A DNA stretch of 16,539 nucleotides from JBKJUK01 sp046590705 (lineage in GTDB: Bacteria > Acidobacteriota > Thermoanaerobaculia > Gp7-AA8), in contig JBKJUK010000270.1 in the NCBI GenBank assembly GCA_046590705.1, forward strand, positions 1-16,539, given 5' to 3'. The translations under genes were made by a program, and so were the position numbers. The notes beneath the pieces are model-generated. The model was not told the DNA's origin. It searched no databases and saw only the letters and a program-made list of their open reading frames with translations. Below, in pieces: positions 14,868 through 16,539 of the stretch; within the stretch, counting starts at the first letter, position 1; every line of letters begins with the position of its first letter.

Positions 14868-16250
14868 ATGACCGAACAACGACCTCGTGCCGCAGAATAT
14901 GTACGGGGAGATCTTCCGCTGGCCATGACGCTCAAACATGTGAAGTGGGTAGCAATCCTGACGCCTGTGCTGCTGGTGGGACTCCTGGAAACGGTTCGAT
15001 ACCTCACCGTCATTCCGCTTTCACTCTGGCAGCGTATTTCGCTCGATGGGATTGTCGCAGCAGCGTTGATCGCCTTCGGCGTGGTGATGATTCGAGCCAT
15101 CGACGCCATGCATGGGAGGCTCAAACGATTCAACCGGGAACTGCTGGCACTCCACAATGCGGGCCTCGACGTCTCCGCCGAGTTGTCGCTGGAAGTGGTG
15201 CTGGAGAAGGTGGTCGAACAGGCACGCTCACTCGTGGGTGCACGATACGGCGCTCTCTCCGTAATCGGCACGGACGGCCACATCGACTCCTTCATCACCT
15301 CAGGAATCACGCCAGAACAGCGGGCAGCGATCGGCCCGCCTCCAGTCGGCCATGGTTTGTTGCGCGTGGTGCTCAGGGAAGGGCAGACTCTCCGTATGCC
15401 GGACCTGAGGAAAGATCCACGCTCAGTGGGCTTTCCCCCGAATCACCCTCCCATGACCTCTCTGCTCGCCGTACCGATCCCCTGCAAGGGACCATTCCTC
15501 GGCAACCTGTATCTCGCCGACAAGGAAGGATCACACGAGTTCTCCATGGAGGACGAAGAAACGCTGAAACGATTTGCTGTCCCCACGGCCATCGCCATCG
15601 ATAACGCTCACCTTCACAGGCAGGTTGCCGACCTCGCCACAGCGCAGGAGAGGATCAGAATCGCGCATGAGATGCACGACGGTATCGCCCAACTGCTTGG
15701 TTATGTGAATACCAAGGTGCAGGCGGCCACCGAGCACATTCGACAGGGCAAGACCGAAGAGGCTACAACGCAGCTACGAGAGCTCGCCGTTGCGGCACGC
15801 GACGCGTACACCGACGTTCGGGAATCGATCGTAGACCTCCGCACCCTGCCTACTCCGCAGCGTTCGTTCGGCGATGTGCTCGAAGAATATGTAGAGCGCT
15901 GGAAAGAACAGACCGGACTCAGCACACAGCTCACTCTGGGCAATGACCTGCTTCTCTCTGCGGCGGTCGAACTGCAAATGATTCGAATTGTCCAGGAGTC
16001 TCTGGCTAACGTCCGCAAACATGCTCGCGCTGCGTCCGTCAGAATCAGGATCGGAAAAACTGATGAGCAGCTGCACATGACCATCGTCGACGACGGAATC
16101 GGATTCACTCCAGGCTCTTACACGCGAAGCGAGTTCCCCCGTTTCGGTTTGTCGACAATGAAAGAGCGCGCCGAGAGCATTGGTGGAACTCTGGTAATCG
16201 AATCCGGCCCGGGAAAAGGAACCACAGTGACGGTGACTATTCCGCAGTGA
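14868..16250 (+). CDS. GAF-domain sensor histidine kinase (NarX/DevS type)
   Basis: A 460-residue membrane kinase. Two hydrophobic segments (about 27-49 and 59-76) anchor it with almost no periplasmic loop, so sensing is likely in the membrane or cytosol. A GAF domain follows (about 105-250; SLLAVPIPCKGPFLGNLYLADK is typical, with Cys206). The HisKA_3 domain starts at ERIRIAHEMHDGIAQLL, with phospho-acceptor His270 in the HDxxxQ motif. The ATPase domain has the N box (QESLANVRKHA), G1 (DDGIGF) and G2 (GLSTMKERAESIGG). Kinases of this type pair with NarL-type regulators, and the only one in the window is at 10296-10949. The start at 14868 is preceded by GGGAATGAAAG. Confidence 0.93.
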   Translation: MTEQRPRAAEYVRGDLPLAMTLKHVKWVAILTPVLLVGLLETVRYLTVIPLSLWQRISLDGIVAAALIAFGVVMIRAIDAMHGRLKRFNRELLALHNAGLDVSAELSLEVVLEKVVEQARSLVGARYGALSVIGTDGHIDSFITSGITPEQRAAIGPPPVGHGLLRVVLREGQTLRMPDLRKDPRSVGFPPNHPPMTSLLAVPIPCKGPFLGNLYLADKEGSHEFSMEDEETLKRFAVPTAIAIDNAHLHRQVADLATAQERIRIAHEMHDGIAQLLGYVNTKVQAATEHIRQGKTEEATTQLRELAVAARDAYTDVRESIVDLRTLPTPQRSFGDVLEEYVERWKEQTGLSTQLTLGNDLLLSAAVELQMIRIVQESLANVRKHARAASVRIRIGKTDEQLHMTIVDDGIGFTPGSYTRSEFPRFGLSTMKERAESIGGTLVIESGPGKGTTVTVTIPQ

Positions 16251-16317
16251 GTCATTCCGGCGCCGGACTTCACCCTCTTCGTCTTTCAGTTCCCAGCCAC
16301 TGACAAGCTAAAGACGA

Positions 16318-16432
16318 GGGGTCACACCTTCGGTTTTCGTTCTACGCACGACAGCTCTCGAGATAGACCGCTGCATACGAACTCTTCGCCCGGGTAGGCG
16401 CTCCGCCAACAGAAAATCGAAGATATGACCCC
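16318..16432 (+). repeat. 115-bp inverted-end element, copy 3 (diverged)
   Basis: Begins with GGGGTCACACCTTCG (16318-16332) and ends with CGAAGATATGACCCC (16418-16432), which pair at 13 of 15 positions. The interior shares short blocks with copies 1 and 2 (TCTACGCAC, AGACCGCTG, AACTCT, ACAGAA) but is clearly more diverged. It is preceded by AAGCTAAAGACGA, which also precedes the tandem left ends at 16449 and 16493. Confidence 0.75.
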
Positions 16433-16448
16433 ACTATCAGCGAGAACG

Positions 16449-16539
16449 AAGCTAAAGACGAGGGGTCACACCTTCGGCTTTCGTTCTACGCGAAGCTAAA
16501 GACGAGGGGTCACACCTTCGGTTTTCGTTCTACGCACGA
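16449..16539 (+). repeat. Tandem 44-bp left-end units of the repeat family
   Basis: Two units with a period of 44 bp begin at 16449 and 16493. Each has AAGCTAAAGACGA, then GGGGTCACACCTTCGG, then a CTTTCGTTCTACG-type tail. The same unit opens copy 3 at 16305. The second unit runs on to the window end, so another full element may start there. Confidence 0.8.

Noticed and set aside
16255..16266. TCCGGCGCCGGA palindrome after the kinase gene as terminator
   Set aside because: It is a perfect palindrome without loop room and has no following T-run.

Overview
The window is about 16.5 kb of moderately GC-rich DNA from a Gram-negative (diderm) bacterium. This follows from the outer-membrane barrel protein, the CsgG-like protein, the periplasmic YceI proteins and the c-type cytochrome signature. 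The mix of GAF histidine kinase, PEGA lipoprotein, CsgG-like protein and FN3-bearing cytochrome would fit Acidobacteriota or a similar soil lineage, but the sequence alone does not fix the taxon. There is no rRNA, tRNA, CRISPR array or intact transposase gene.

Layout. (1) 371-3739 (+) is a very large c-di-GMP enzyme: degenerate receiver, GGDEF, PAS, PAS, GGDEF, EAL. (2) 3849-4439 (-) is an ECF-type sigma factor, convergent with the enzyme and divergent from a CsgG-like secreted protein (4559-5539, +). A short cytochrome c/FN3 secreted protein follows (5630-6550, +). (3) 6604-10058 is an accessory island: a compact five-gene metal-resistance operon on the minus strand (merT-like, merP-like, CopZ-type Cys-rich protein, CsoR-family repressor, merA-like flavoprotein). 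It is bracketed by two nearly identical 113-bp elements in direct orientation. A C/G-tract palindrome just upstream of merT looks like a CsoR-family operator. (4) 10296-16250 holds a NarL-type response regulator (-), a PEGA lipoprotein (+), a 590-bp gap without a convincing gene, and a (+) cluster of outer-membrane barrel, two YceI-family proteins and a GAF-containing NarX/DevS-type histidine kinase. (5) 16305-16539 holds a third, more diverged member of the repeat family followed by tandem copies of its left end, running off the window.

How the genes may work together. The island resembles a mercury operon (membrane importer, periplasmic metal-binding protein, flavoprotein reductase), but its regulator is CsoR-like rather than MerR-like. 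It also carries a CopZ-type Fe-S/Zn protein, and its reductase lacks both the HMA domain and the terminal Cys pair of classical MerA. The metal (Hg, Cu or another thiophilic ion) is therefore open. The histidine kinase and NarL regulator flank the OMP/YceI genes and probably form a two-component system controlling them. The c-di-GMP enzyme, sigma factor and CsgG-like protein suggest surface or biofilm control, but no direct link between them can be read from the sequence.

The most interesting points are the CsoR-controlled mer-like operon between direct repeats, the repeat family with its multiplied left ends, the receiver domain without its phospho-acceptor, the echo of the csgG-like 3' end just after the stop codon of the cytochrome/FN3 gene, and a perfect terminator hairpin abutting the ribosome-binding site of the first yceI gene.
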